Positions 22,811 to 29,993 of a stretch of DNA of 32,452 nt are shown here, in pieces (the first letter of the stretch is position 1; each line of letters begins with the position of its first letter). The stretch comes from Bacteroidota bacterium (lineage in GTDB: Bacteria; Bacteroidota; Ignavibacteria; Kapaibacteriales; UBA2268), in NCBI GenBank assembly GCA_009777815.1, contig WRLB01000015.1, forward strand, positions 1 to 32,452, given 5' to 3'. Made by a program: the position numbers and the translations under genes. The notes beneath the pieces were generated by a model. The model saw nothing but the letters and a program-made list of their open reading frames with translations. It was not told the DNA's origin and made no database searches.

Positions 22811-23352
22811 AATAAATAATAAAAAAAACAGCAAAGCCGAAGCCCTGCTGTTAAAATTATTTAACTAAGTCTAAATTAAAAATTATTAAAAAAAAACTTA
22901 ACGCAAAAATACACTTTTTTCAAAAAATAAATAAAAAAAACAGCAAAGCCGAAGCCATGCTGTTAGAATTAGTTTTTTTACAAATAATAACTATTACAAA
23001 AATACACTTTTTTCTGTAAATAAAAAAAAACAGCAAAACCGACGCCCTGCTGTTAGAATTATGCTAAAAATAAAAATATACAATAAGCATTTTTTTATTA
23101 TTTACAAAAATACACTTTTTTCAAAAAATAAATAAAAAAACAGCAAAACCGAAAGCCCTGCTGTTAGGACACTTTGTTATTTACATTTTTTTATTTTACA
23201 AAAATACACTTTTTTTCTATAATAAAAAAAAACAGCAAAACCGAAGCTATGCTGTTAAAAACCATATGAAAAAAAAATTAAAAAAATTTTTTATCACCAC
23301 AAAAATACACTTTTTTCTATAAAAAAAACAGCAAAACCGAAGCCATGCTGTT
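22811..23352 (-). repeat. Tandem array of six UUCG-capped hairpins with promoter-like boxes
   Basis: Six hairpins at 22827-22852, 22939-22964, 23029-23054, 23139-23165, 23231-23256 and 23327-23352. On the minus strand each reads AACAGCAKGGC-UUCG-GYUUUGCUGUU (stem about 11 bp, four of six with a cUUCGg loop), followed by 5-9 T. About 20 nt beyond the T-tract of five of them lies GAAAAAAGTGTATTTTTG, containing the TAnnTTTG -7 box (22903-22921, 22996-23013, 23104-23121, 23197-23217, 23298-23315). Between each box and the next hairpin is 30-50 nt of variable AT-rich sequence. Units are 90-112 bp. This arrangement would give five transcripts of roughly 60-80 nt. There are no ORFs. Confidence 0.85.
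23223..23293 (-). ncRNA. Candidate short RNA, array unit 5 (representative of five)
   Basis: It would start just past the TATTTTTG box at about 23299-23306 and end in the T-tract after the hairpin at 23231-23256. Equivalent predicted transcripts in the other units run about 23192-23132, 23099-23022, 22991-22932 and 22898-22820. The bodies differ between units while box and hairpin are conserved. No -33 element is clear, so this is a prediction only. Confidence 0.3.
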
Positions 23353-23465
23353 AGAATTTATTAATAAAATAATAATAAACATATATTTGTAAAAAACAAT
23401 TTTATAGTTAAGTAAATGCTATGATTAAATATTTTTAGCATCAGCAAATTTATATTCGCAAAATA

Positions 23466-23596
23466 TGGCAATTACATTTTGATAGCGATACCCATAAAAT
23501 TACCTTAATGTTAATAGCAATGCCACTAATGTTTGTTTGACCACGTTTATGGTAACGGTCGTATTGATAGTTTAATCGTAGAAGGAGTAGTAAATA
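23466..23596 (+). pseudogene. Decayed GLUG-protein fragment
   Basis: Joining three frames gives LHFDSDTHKIT, NVNSNATNVCL and DHVYGNGRIDSLIVEGVVN. This aligns with RFDGNNHLIYVDIDTNATNVGLF and NLIVDGSVVGG of the GLUG proteins at 1-3289. At least two one-base frameshifts separate the pieces and neither end is complete. The DNA word AATGCCACTAATGTT is shared exactly with the partial GLUG gene. It lies between the hairpin array and the GlcNAc-kinase-like gene, 20 kb from the intact paralogues. Confidence 0.65.
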
Positions 23597-23605
23597 CTAC
23601 TCCTT
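23582..23605 (+). terminator. Hairpin with T-rich tail
   Basis: AAGGAGTAGTA / TACTACTCCTT pair almost perfectly with a minimal loop, followed on the plus strand by TTTCTTTCTTTTTC. It overlaps the end of the GLUG remnant and lies 14 bp from the stop codon of the minus-strand kinase-like gene. Confidence 0.5.
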
Positions 23606-23618
23606 TTCTTTCTTTTTC

Positions 23619-24569
23619 TTACTGATTGTTTTCAATAATACGGATACCAATATTTTTTGCTCCCGTTATTGCATTTCCTAATGGTTGGATTAAATTAAAT
23701 TTAGAATTTTTATTTAATTTGTCCTTTAACATATTTCCTAGCAAAGTATCATTATCAATGATACCTCCCAGCAGTGCTACATCTACTTTTTTAGTTTTAA
23801 AATGCTTAATTAAAGACAATGGCAATTCGGTTAAGTGGTCTGAAGCCCGCTTAATGATATTCATACAAACTTCGTCTTCTTCCATAGCACACTGCATAAC
23901 TAATGGCGTAATGTTTTGATATTCAAATAATTTATCATTGTATGAACTAACAATAGTTCGTGGTTCATTAATATCAAAACGAGGAATTTGATGTTGTAGT
24001 TTTTCTATTAGAGAGGTTTTTTTGCCTCTGCCATCAAGAGAACGAACAACAGCAGTAATGCCTTCGCGTCCTACCCAGGCGCCGCTTCCTTCGTCATCTA
24101 GTTCAATTCCCCATCCGCCGCATCGTGCTAATGGTTTATTATCATCATATTTAGCAAGTCCGATGGACCCTGTTCCCACGATTGATATAATTCCGTGATT
24201 TCCATTTAATGCACCTTCTATAGCAATTTCAGCATCACTTGTAACTATAAGGTCGTTTATAGTATTTTTAGAAGTAGATGCGAGTGTTTTTATAAGGTGC
24301 ATTGCTCGTTTTTTTTCATTTTCAAGCCATACACCTGCTAATCCGACTACAACTATATCTATTTCTGTAATTTTGGACACATTAGCCATTTTGCATAACT
24401 CTACAATCATATTTAGAGTTCTTTCACATGCTTCGCCGAAGCCGATGGCACCGATACGTGTTGTTCCGAATTTTAGTTCAGCGGCAATATTGTCGCCTGA
24501 AAACAGCACTCCGTGTGTTTTTGTTCCACCGCCGTCTATACAAATTATTTTATAATCTTCTTTTGTCAT
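23619..24569 (-). CDS. BadF/BadG/BcrA/BcrD-type ATPase, N-acetylglucosamine kinase-like
   Basis: About 316 aa from ATG 24569; an ATG at 24593 would add MLKLLKNI. I prefer the inner start because AATATTATGACA is the same start context as fliN and the protein then begins like its family (YKIICIDGGGTKT). DGGGTKT is the phosphate-1 loop of the ASKHA fold. TSDAEIAIEGAL and SIVGTGSIGLAKY give the phosphate-2 region. GWGIELDDEGSGAWVGREG is the conserved segment of the GlcNAc-kinase branch. ALLGGIIDND is near the C-terminus. Likely role: ATP-dependent phosphorylation of GlcNAc or a related sugar, cytoplasmic. Substrate uncertain. Confidence 0.85.
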   Translation of the reverse strand: MTKEDYKIICIDGGGTKTHGVLFSGDNIAAELKFGTTRIGAIGFGEACERTLNMIVELCKMANVSKITEIDIVVVGLAGVWLENEKKRAMHLIKTLASTSKNTINDLIVTSDAEIAIEGALNGNHGIISIVGTGSIGLAKYDDNKPLARCGGWGIELDDEGSGAWVGREGITAVVRSLDGRGKKTSLIEKLQHQIPRFDINEPRTIVSSYNDKLFEYQNITPLVMQCAMEEDEVCMNIIKRASDHLTELPLSLIKHFKTKKVDVALLGGIIDNDTLLGNMLKDKLNKNSKFNLIQPLGNAITGAKNIGIRIIENNQ

Positions 24570-24727
24570 AATATTTTTTAATAACTTTAACATTTACATA
24601 TCAAAATGCGTGCCAAAAACGATATTTCACATAAATATGTTATAAATATAGGGTTTATTTATATAACCTTGGAACTTATAAATTGTAATATAGTAGCACT
24701 TGACAAGGTATCACAACAAAATAAGAA

Positions 24728-24753
24728 AATGCTGAAATAAATTCGGTATGACA
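24728..24753. repeat. Half copy of dispersed hairpin repeat
   Basis: AAATGCTGAAATAAATTCGGTATGACA matches the right arm of the repeat family; the left arm is not seen. It lies in the 247-bp divergent spacer before the lipoprotein gene. Confidence 0.45.
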
Positions 24754-24828
24754 TTTTTAGAAGTTGCCATAATTATATTGTTTCTTTCATTAAATCTTTT
24801 TCAAAACCTATATTTTTTAATATTTTAG

Positions 24829-24836
24829 TATTTTTG
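24829..24836 (+). promoter_or_regulatory. Promoter of the 210-aa gene, predicted leaderless
   Basis: TATTTTTG ends 4 nt (CAAT) before the ATG at 24841, the same spacing as at purD and at the 141-aa gene at 26591. Confidence 0.5.
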
Positions 24837-24840
24837 CAAT

Positions 24841-25473
24841 ATGAAAAGTATATATGTAGCATTATTAATTACAATTTTTATTTTGTTTTCTAATTGTATT
24901 GTTGTTAAAGAAAAAGATGAAATAATAAAAAAAGAAATAGAATATGAAACCGAATATATTCCTGCTCAAAAATCTAAAATTAAAATGTCCGATAAAATTG
25001 TTAGAACTGAACACGGCGATATGGTTGCTTCTATACCTGACGGTTGGTTTTTCATAGAACCTGAAGGAACTATATCGTCTGAAGTATTTGCTATTGCTGT
25101 TAGTCCTAATTTTACTTTAAGTGCTGTGTTTTCGCGAATAAAAAAAACTAATGAAATTATTGATATTGTGGATAAAGAAGGTATTATCGGACTTGCAAGA
25201 GCATCTTATAGCAAGCATACAACAAAAAACTTTAATGCTACAATAATTGTTGATAATTATCATATTTACGATAGCAATTCACAAGATTTTGTAGTATATA
25301 GTTATACTAAATTGAAACGGAACACTTTTGGTAAATCTGCTGTTTTCATTTCAAGTATAAATGAATATTATGAATTCTCGCTTGTCACAATGGATTTCAC
25401 TTCTAATGATACTCCTACAACGTCACAATTTGATGATATATTTTATTCTATTTTAACTACACTAAAATATTGA
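24841..25473 (+). CDS. Putative lipoprotein
   Basis: A 210-aa protein. MKSIYVALLITIFILFSNC looks like a lipoprotein signal with Cys at about residue 19, although the residues before it (FSN) are not an ideal lipobox. A charged linker rich in Glu and Lys follows, then a compact domain from about residue 50 (VASIPDGWFFIEPEG, ISSINEYYEFSLVTMDF). The IPDGW motif near the start of that domain is common in exported proteins of unknown function. Role unknown. Single gene with its own, probably leaderless, promoter. Confidence 0.7.
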   Translation: MKSIYVALLITIFILFSNCIVVKEKDEIIKKEIEYETEYIPAQKSKIKMSDKIVRTEHGDMVASIPDGWFFIEPEGTISSEVFAIAVSPNFTLSAVFSRIKKTNEIIDIVDKEGIIGLARASYSKHTTKNFNATIIVDNYHIYDSNSQDFVVYSYTKLKRNTFGKSAVFISSINEYYEFSLVTMDFTSNDTPTTSQFDDIFYSILTTLKY

Positions 25474-25557
25474 CATATTGTGTTTTTTTTGTATTATTTG
25501 GTTAATTAATTTAAAATAAGGAGATTTTGTTAATCACGGAATGATAAGGAAAATGGC

Positions 25558-25628
25558 TGTCGTGCTGAACTTATTTCAGCATCCCCTTATTATACGCATA
25601 GAGATTCCGAAACAAGTTTGGCATAACA
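25558..25628. repeat. Dispersed hairpin repeat, complete copy
   Basis: TGTCGTGCTGAACTTATTTC and GAAACAAGTTTGGCATAACA are inverted arms of the same family as 4663-4733. It lies 48 bp past the fliO stop codon, where it may also end that transcript. Confidence 0.7.
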
Positions 25629-25675
25629 TAATATGGAAGTTTTTCTTTTAATAGGTTACCTATTTGTGTTGGATT

Positions 25676-26086
25676 CTACTTATTTAGTCCGATAGATGAT
25701 TTGATAAAGTTTTTGAAAGATAGGTCGGCATTATTAATAATGGGGTCAGGTTTCAATTTTGAATTGATAACTTTATTAAGAATAACATCAGTGACGTTAG
25801 GGTCGTTTGGCTTATCTGTAATAGTTTTTTCAAAGTCGGGTTCTAATTCTGTTAATATATTTATAGAATTATCCGTAACGCCAAGAACTAATAATTTATT
25901 TGCTGCTCGCACAACAAATAAATGGTTTTTCGGCTGCAATGTAATTTTAGTAATTACATTAAGATTTACTGTTGCACGATTTTCCATTCTCTTCATAGTA
26001 ATTTTCTTAATCAGTAGCATAATTACTACAATGATTCCTACTGCAGCAAGCAAGACAACAAATGTCTGAATCATATTAGAATCCAT
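25676..26086 (-). CDS. fliO: Flagellar biosynthesis protein FliO-like
   Basis: A 136-aa protein with one N-terminal membrane segment (about residues 5-27, TFVVLLAAVGIIVVIMLLIKK). A small domain follows with the FliO-type pattern ITLQPKNHLFVVRAANKLLVLGVTDNSINILTEL. FliO helps assemble the FliP-FliQ-FliR export gate at the base of the flagellum. The gene overlaps fliN by one base (TAATG). An AAGGAG lies within the end of fliN, so translation is probably coupled. The usual fliP and fliQ do not follow; a dispersed repeat and a convergent lipoprotein gene do. The assignment rests on the topology, the pattern and the fliN neighbour. Confidence 0.8.
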   Translation of the reverse strand: MDSNMIQTFVVLLAAVGIIVVIMLLIKKITMKRMENRATVNLNVITKITLQPKNHLFVVRAANKLLVLGVTDNSINILTELEPDFEKTITDKPNDPNVTDVILNKVINSKLKPDPIINNADLSFKNFIKSSIGLNK

Positions 26087-26496
26087 TATGTTCTCCTTGC
26101 TCGTCCTGTATTAGTAGCATCTACGAGGGTTGTTATACGGATGCCGAAGTGTTTGTCAATAACAACTACTTCGCCTTCAGCGATTTTTTTGCCGTTAATA
26201 ATAATATCTACGGGTTCGCTTACGAGTTTATCAAACTCTACTACTGAACCACGACCTAACTTTAATACATCGCGAATTAACATATTCGTTCTTCCTAATT
26301 CTATTGAAACAGGGAGCGACAGGTCGTATAATAAATCCATTTTAGGATCTACACCCGTATTATGTGCTGTTTGCACTAATTCTGAAAAATCAGGTGTATT
26401 TACATCAACACCTTCGTTATTTTCATCTGTGGTGGCTTCTAATTCTTCTTCACTAATGCCACCTGATAATAAAGCATCTATTTCTTCTTGTGTCAT
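26086..26496 (-). CDS. fliN: Flagellar motor switch protein FliN
   Basis: A 136-aa protein. The C-terminal SpoA/surface-presentation domain (about residues 55-130) is typical: LLYDLSLPVSIELGRTNMLIRDVLKLGRGSVVEFDK and VVVIDKHFGIRITTLVD. FliN forms the base of the switch complex C-ring, which controls rotation direction and export. The N-terminus MTQEEIDALLSGG resembles the phospho-CheY-binding motif usually found on FliM and FliY. It is followed by an acidic linker. This is the start of a two-gene fliN-fliO unit. Confidence 0.93.
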   Translation of the reverse strand: MTQEEIDALLSGGISEEELEATTDENNEGVDVNTPDFSELVQTAHNTGVDPKMDLLYDLSLPVSIELGRTNMLIRDVLKLGRGSVVEFDKLVSEPVDIIINGKKIAEGEVVVIDKHFGIRITTLVDATNTGRARRT

Positions 26497-26590
26497 AATA
26501 TTTTTTTATAATTTTATTTTTTATAGCATAATTGCAATTAGGTGCCTAAAATAATGGATTAAAAAATTACAATGCAAATATAATAATTTT

Positions 26591-27016
26591 TTATTTAAAC
26601 ATTTCTTTTAGCATACCAAGTGTTCGTTTAATGCTATTTAAATTACGAGTAACTGAAATTTCATCTGTATAAGTAGCAGGTGAATTATTAGAATAAATAA
26701 TTTTTATTCTATATGTTGTAGCATTACTTGATTGTATATTATCGCTATTTATTTCTTTGGTAAAACTATCTGCATCTGTATACTTATATGTAGATGACAC
26801 TCCTTTAGTTGTCTGATAATGTATAGTTTTAAATGTGCCATTAGTAAGACGTTGCAACTCAAACATAGAAACATTTTTTTCCGAAATGGTTTTCCATTCA
26901 ATAGTTACTACATCGTTGCTATTAGTTGCCTTAAAACTTTCTATAATTTGTGGATTAGCAAACAGCAACACCGTTCCGAAAACAAAAACTATTATAACAT
27001 ATACTATATTTTTCAT
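26591..27016 (-). CDS. Secreted fibronectin-III-like protein
   Basis: 141 aa from ATG 27016. The track extends the ORF 33 codons upstream to an ATG at 27115, but MKNIVYVIIVFVFGTVLLFA is a clean signal peptide, and a TATTTTTG promoter box lies 4 nt before its ATG. The mature part (IESFKATNSNDVVTIEWKTI, FELQRL, TTYRIKIIYSN) resembles the fibronectin-III-like modules that close many exported Bacteroidota proteins, here as a stand-alone domain. The C-terminal 20 residues are basic and helical. It lies upstream of fliN on the same strand with a 94-bp gap; no functional link is shown. Confidence 0.7.
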   Translation of the reverse strand: MKNIVYVIIVFVFGTVLLFANPQIIESFKATNSNDVVTIEWKTISEKNVSMFELQRLTNGTFKTIHYQTTKGVSSTYKYTDADSFTKEINSDNIQSSNATTYRIKIIYSNNSPATYTDEISVTRNLNSIKRTLGMLKEMFK

Positions 27017-27020
27017 AATA

Positions 27021-27028
27021 CAAAAATA
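27021..27028 (-). promoter_or_regulatory. Promoter of the fibronectin-like gene, predicted leaderless
   Basis: TATTTTTG on the minus strand followed by TATT and then the ATG at 27016. The 4-nt spacing is the same as at purD and the 210-aa lipoprotein gene. This position decides the start codon. Confidence 0.55.
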
Positions 27029-27147
27029 AGGTTTTATTTTGTAAATAAAATATTTATTATTTATGTTACCGTAACATAGTTGGTGTTGATACCCAAGTAT
27101 GATACTCATACCCATAATTTATATAAAATAAAAGTTTTCGTTTTAAA

Positions 27148-27180
27148 AACAAGGGGTAGGAACAAGTTCAGCATAACATA
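27148..27180. repeat. Half copy of dispersed hairpin repeat
   Basis: GAACAAGTTCAGCATAACA matches the right arm of the repeat family; no left arm nearby. Confidence 0.4.
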
Positions 27181-27216
27181 AAAATAATATAAATGTTTTT
27201 TTTAATATTTTTTTAC

Positions 27217-27224
27217 TATTTTTG
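27217..27224 (+). promoter_or_regulatory. nuoD promoter -7 box
   Basis: TATTTTTG, 29 nt upstream of the ATG at 27254. Confidence 0.45.
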
Positions 27225-27253
27225 TATATTATAAATTATTATTGCTCTATAAT

Positions 27254-28405
27254 ATGACACGGAAAAACATACTTGATTTAGAATATAGTGGTGTTGCAAT
27301 GGATAGAATGATTATTAACCTTGGACCACAACACCCATCTACACACGGCGTTTTACGTTTAGAAGCAGAATTAGAAGGTGAAATCGTTTCAGAAATATGG
27401 CCTAGAATAGGTTATTTACATCGTTGCTTCGAAAAATGTTGCGAAAATGTTACATATCCACAAGTAATCCCATATATTGATAGATTAGATTATATCGCTT
27501 CTATGAATAATGAACTGCCATACGTTTTAGGAATGGAAAAGTTATTAGGCATAGAGGTTTCTGAAAAAGTTACATACATTAGGACTATTTTTTGCGAACT
27601 AAACAGAATTGCTAACCACCAAGTTGCTATTGGCACTTTCGTTATGGATGCGGGTGCAATGACTCCATTTCTTTATTATTTTATAGATAGAGAGATGATA
27701 TTGCGTCTTTTTGAAGAATGCTCTGGTGGAAGATTGCTATATAATTATTTTTGGATTGGCGGTTTGCAAAAAGATATTCCTGCTAATTTCAAAGAACAAT
27801 GCTACGATATTATTAAAGCAGTCCGATACCGATTAAAAGAAGCAAATAAACTTTTCTTATATAATAAAATATATCTTGAAAGAACCGCAAACGTTGGTGT
27901 TCTTCCTGCTGATGTTGCTATTAATTTTGCTTGTTCTGGACCTGTTATTCGCGGCTCGGGAGTTCCTTTTGACATAAGAACTGCACAACCTTATTTGAAT
28001 TACGACAAGTTTGATTGGAATGTATGTGTCGGAAAAGGCGAAGTAGGAACTGTCGGCGATTCTTGGGATAGAGCAAAAGTTAGATTAGATGAAATGGAAG
28101 AGAGTTGCAAAATTATAGAGCAGGCATTAGAACAAATGCCAATGGATGGTGATGTCCGTGCAGCACTTCCGAAAAAGATTAAACCACCTGTTGGAGAGTT
28201 TTATTCCAGTTGTGAGAATCCGAAGGGTGAACTTGGCTTTTATATTGTAAGCGATGGTAGTCCTATACCGAGTCGTGTTCGTTGTCGGAGTTGTAGTTTT
28301 GTTAATTTGAGTGTTTTGCCTTATATTACTAAGGGGTATATGATTGCAGATTTGATTGTAATTCTTGGTAGTATTGACATCGTTCTCGGCGAAATAGATA
28401 GGTAA
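27254..28405 (+). CDS. nuoD: NADH-quinone oxidoreductase subunit D
   Basis: 383 aa from the ATG at 27254; the track uses a TTG four codons earlier. This is the 49-kDa-type subunit of complex I, in the peripheral arm facing the membrane, where it helps form the quinone site. Family signatures are NLGPQHPSTHGVLRL at the N-terminus, WPRIGYLHRCFEK, DYIASMNNELPYV, the GGRLLYNYFWIGG segment, and the C-terminal ELGFYIVSDGSPIPSRVRCR, ending in VLGEIDR. Length is normal for NuoD. No other nuo gene lies in the window: upstream is a flagellar region and downstream are DNA methyltransferases. The complex I genes are therefore scattered, or this operon has been interrupted. Confidence 0.96.
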   Translation: MTRKNILDLEYSGVAMDRMIINLGPQHPSTHGVLRLEAELEGEIVSEIWPRIGYLHRCFEKCCENVTYPQVIPYIDRLDYIASMNNELPYVLGMEKLLGIEVSEKVTYIRTIFCELNRIANHQVAIGTFVMDAGAMTPFLYYFIDREMILRLFEECSGGRLLYNYFWIGGLQKDIPANFKEQCYDIIKAVRYRLKEANKLFLYNKIYLERTANVGVLPADVAINFACSGPVIRGSGVPFDIRTAQPYLNYDKFDWNVCVGKGEVGTVGDSWDRAKVRLDEMEESCKIIEQALEQMPMDGDVRAALPKKIKPPVGEFYSSCENPKGELGFYIVSDGSPIPSRVRCRSCSFVNLSVLPYITKGYMIADLIVILGSIDIVLGEIDR

Positions 28406-28506
28406 GAAAAAATAGAAAACATTTATTTATAACAGAGGATAGTATAATATATAAATTATAAACAACTGGCTTACCCTGATTTTGCAAGTATGAAACATAA
28501 TAAAAT

Positions 28507-29361
28507 ATGCTAAATGTAATAAAACAAGATAAATATAAATTTGTAGTTAATGATGTAGTTCGGCAAATTTTAATCAACGAACAACAACCAACTATAAATC
28601 CTATTTATAAAATTAAAGAAACAACTTTGTATAATGCTGATTGTTTGGATAGGAATTTGTTTGATACGCCATTTATTGATTTGGTTGTGACATCGCCGCC
28701 GTATAATGTTGGAATAGATTATAATTCTAATGATGATGAATTGGATTATGAGCAATATCTTGATTTTTCTGAAAAATGGCTTTCTAATTGTTATAAATGG
28801 AGTAATACAAATGGGCGTTTATGTATGAATATACCTTTGGATAAAAATAAAGGCGGGCATAGAGCAGTTGGTGCGGACTTAACTAAAATAGCACAAAAAG
28901 TAGGTTGGAAATATAAAACAACTATTATTTGGAACGAAGGAAATATTTCTCGGCGAACTGCTTGGGGAAGTTGGAAATCTGCTTCTGCTCCCGTAGTTAT
29001 TGCTCCTGTGGAACTAATAGTTGTTATGTATAAAGACGAATGGAAGAAAGTAAATGGCTCTAAAATATCAGATATAACAGCAGATGAGTTTAAAGAATGG
29101 ACTAATGGAGTTTGGATATTTAATGGTGAAAGTAAAAAAAGGATTGGACATCCTGCACCATTTCCAAAAGAACTTCCATATAGATGTATAAAATTGTTTA
29201 GTTATCAAAATGACTTAATATTTGATCCTTTTACGGGCAGTGGAACTACATTATTAATGGCTCAAAACTTAAATAGAAGGGCGATAGGTGTTGAAATAGA
29301 CACTAATTATTGTGAGTTAGCAAAAAATAGAATATTTTTAGAAACAAATACTATTATTTAA
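28507..29361 (+). CDS. DNA methyltransferase, beta class (N6-adenine or N4-cytosine)
   Basis: A 284-aa protein. Motif IV VVTSPPYNVGIDY lies near residue 60, and the SAM-binding motif I, FDPFTGSGTTLLMAQ, near 240. This order (IV before I, with the target-recognition part between) defines the beta class. The middle part has NGRLCMNIPL, IIWNEGNISRRTAWGSW and GHPAPFPKELPYRCIKL, as in many type II modification enzymes. The recognition site cannot be read from sequence. It is first of a four-gene set with a zinc-finger protein 3 bp downstream, a second methyltransferase and a short 3' gene. The set is placed between nuoD and groES. Confidence 0.9.
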   Translation: MLNVIKQDKYKFVVNDVVRQILINEQQPTINPIYKIKETTLYNADCLDRNLFDTPFIDLVVTSPPYNVGIDYNSNDDELDYEQYLDFSEKWLSNCYKWSNTNGRLCMNIPLDKNKGGHRAVGADLTKIAQKVGWKYKTTIIWNEGNISRRTAWGSWKSASAPVVIAPVELIVVMYKDEWKKVNGSKISDITADEFKEWTNGVWIFNGESKKRIGHPAPFPKELPYRCIKLFSYQNDLIFDPFTGSGTTLLMAQNLNRRAIGVEIDTNYCELAKNRIFLETNTII

Positions 29362-29364
29362 TTT

Positions 29365-29934
29365 ATGGGAAAAACAAAGTTTTCACAACAAGATTTAATA
29401 AAGTATCCAAAATGCAGTGTTTGTGAACAAATAATAGATAGAAAAATATTGACAATCATTGATGGTGATTGTTGGCGATGCAATAGACCAATGAAAATAG
29501 CATCTATTTCGTCGAGCAATGGACAAATGGTTCGTGGTTCTTCGAATATATCTCCTGCTGATTTTACACAAGATGAAATCCGTATTTCAGAATCAAAAGG
29601 TGTTATTTTAAAAGAACATTACAGTAATACTATGCAGTGTTATTATATAGCAAACACTTGCCAAAGTTGTGGCACATTTATAGGAGAGCATTATTTATTT
29701 ACTGAATATATTGCACCTGCATCTTGGGGTAATATGCATTCAGAATGTTTTGATATCGGTAATAATTATAATTGTGACTGGTGCTACTTACATATTGAAG
29801 AAAACATTGATTGGAAAAATTTAAACCAAACAGAGACAGCAAAGAAAATGTTTATTCACTTATACGAATTAACAAAAATAAAAGGTGAAACAACATTAAA
29901 CAATTTTGCAACAGATATATTAAAAGTGTTCTAA
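29365..29934 (+). CDS. Zinc-finger protein of a DNA-modification locus
   Basis: A 189-aa protein with no signal peptide. Cys pairs in CSVC, CWRC, CQSC and CDWC, plus a Cys in MHSECFD, suggest two zinc sites. The segments DGDCWRCNRPMKIA and ANTCQSCGTFIGEHYLF resemble treble-clef or zinc-ribbon modules found in several uncharacterised bacterial proteins. It starts 3 bp after the first methyltransferase stop and precedes the second one by 59 bp. It might act as a DNA-binding accessory, a nuclease or a controller. No catalytic motif is clear, so none is claimed. Confidence 0.7.
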   Translation: MGKTKFSQQDLIKYPKCSVCEQIIDRKILTIIDGDCWRCNRPMKIASISSSNGQMVRGSSNISPADFTQDEIRISESKGVILKEHYSNTMQCYYIANTCQSCGTFIGEHYLFTEYIAPASWGNMHSECFDIGNNYNCDWCYLHIEENIDWKNLNQTETAKKMFIHLYELTKIKGETTLNNFATDILKVF

Positions 29935-29993
29935 AAATATAATATAAACGGGCATCTTGATTGGAATAAGTAAAATATTAAAGAAAAATAAGT

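Noticed and set aside
22827-23352. The hairpin array read as a CRISPR array
   Set aside because: Repeats of 26-27 bp vary in sequence, and the intervals are 64-86 bp and share conserved blocks (GAAAAAAGTGTATTTTTG). There is no cas gene nearby. The structure fits terminators plus promoters better.
27017-27115. 33-codon extension of the fibronectin-like ORF
   Set aside because: A promoter box lies 4 nt before the internal ATG at 27016, which is followed by a clean signal peptide.
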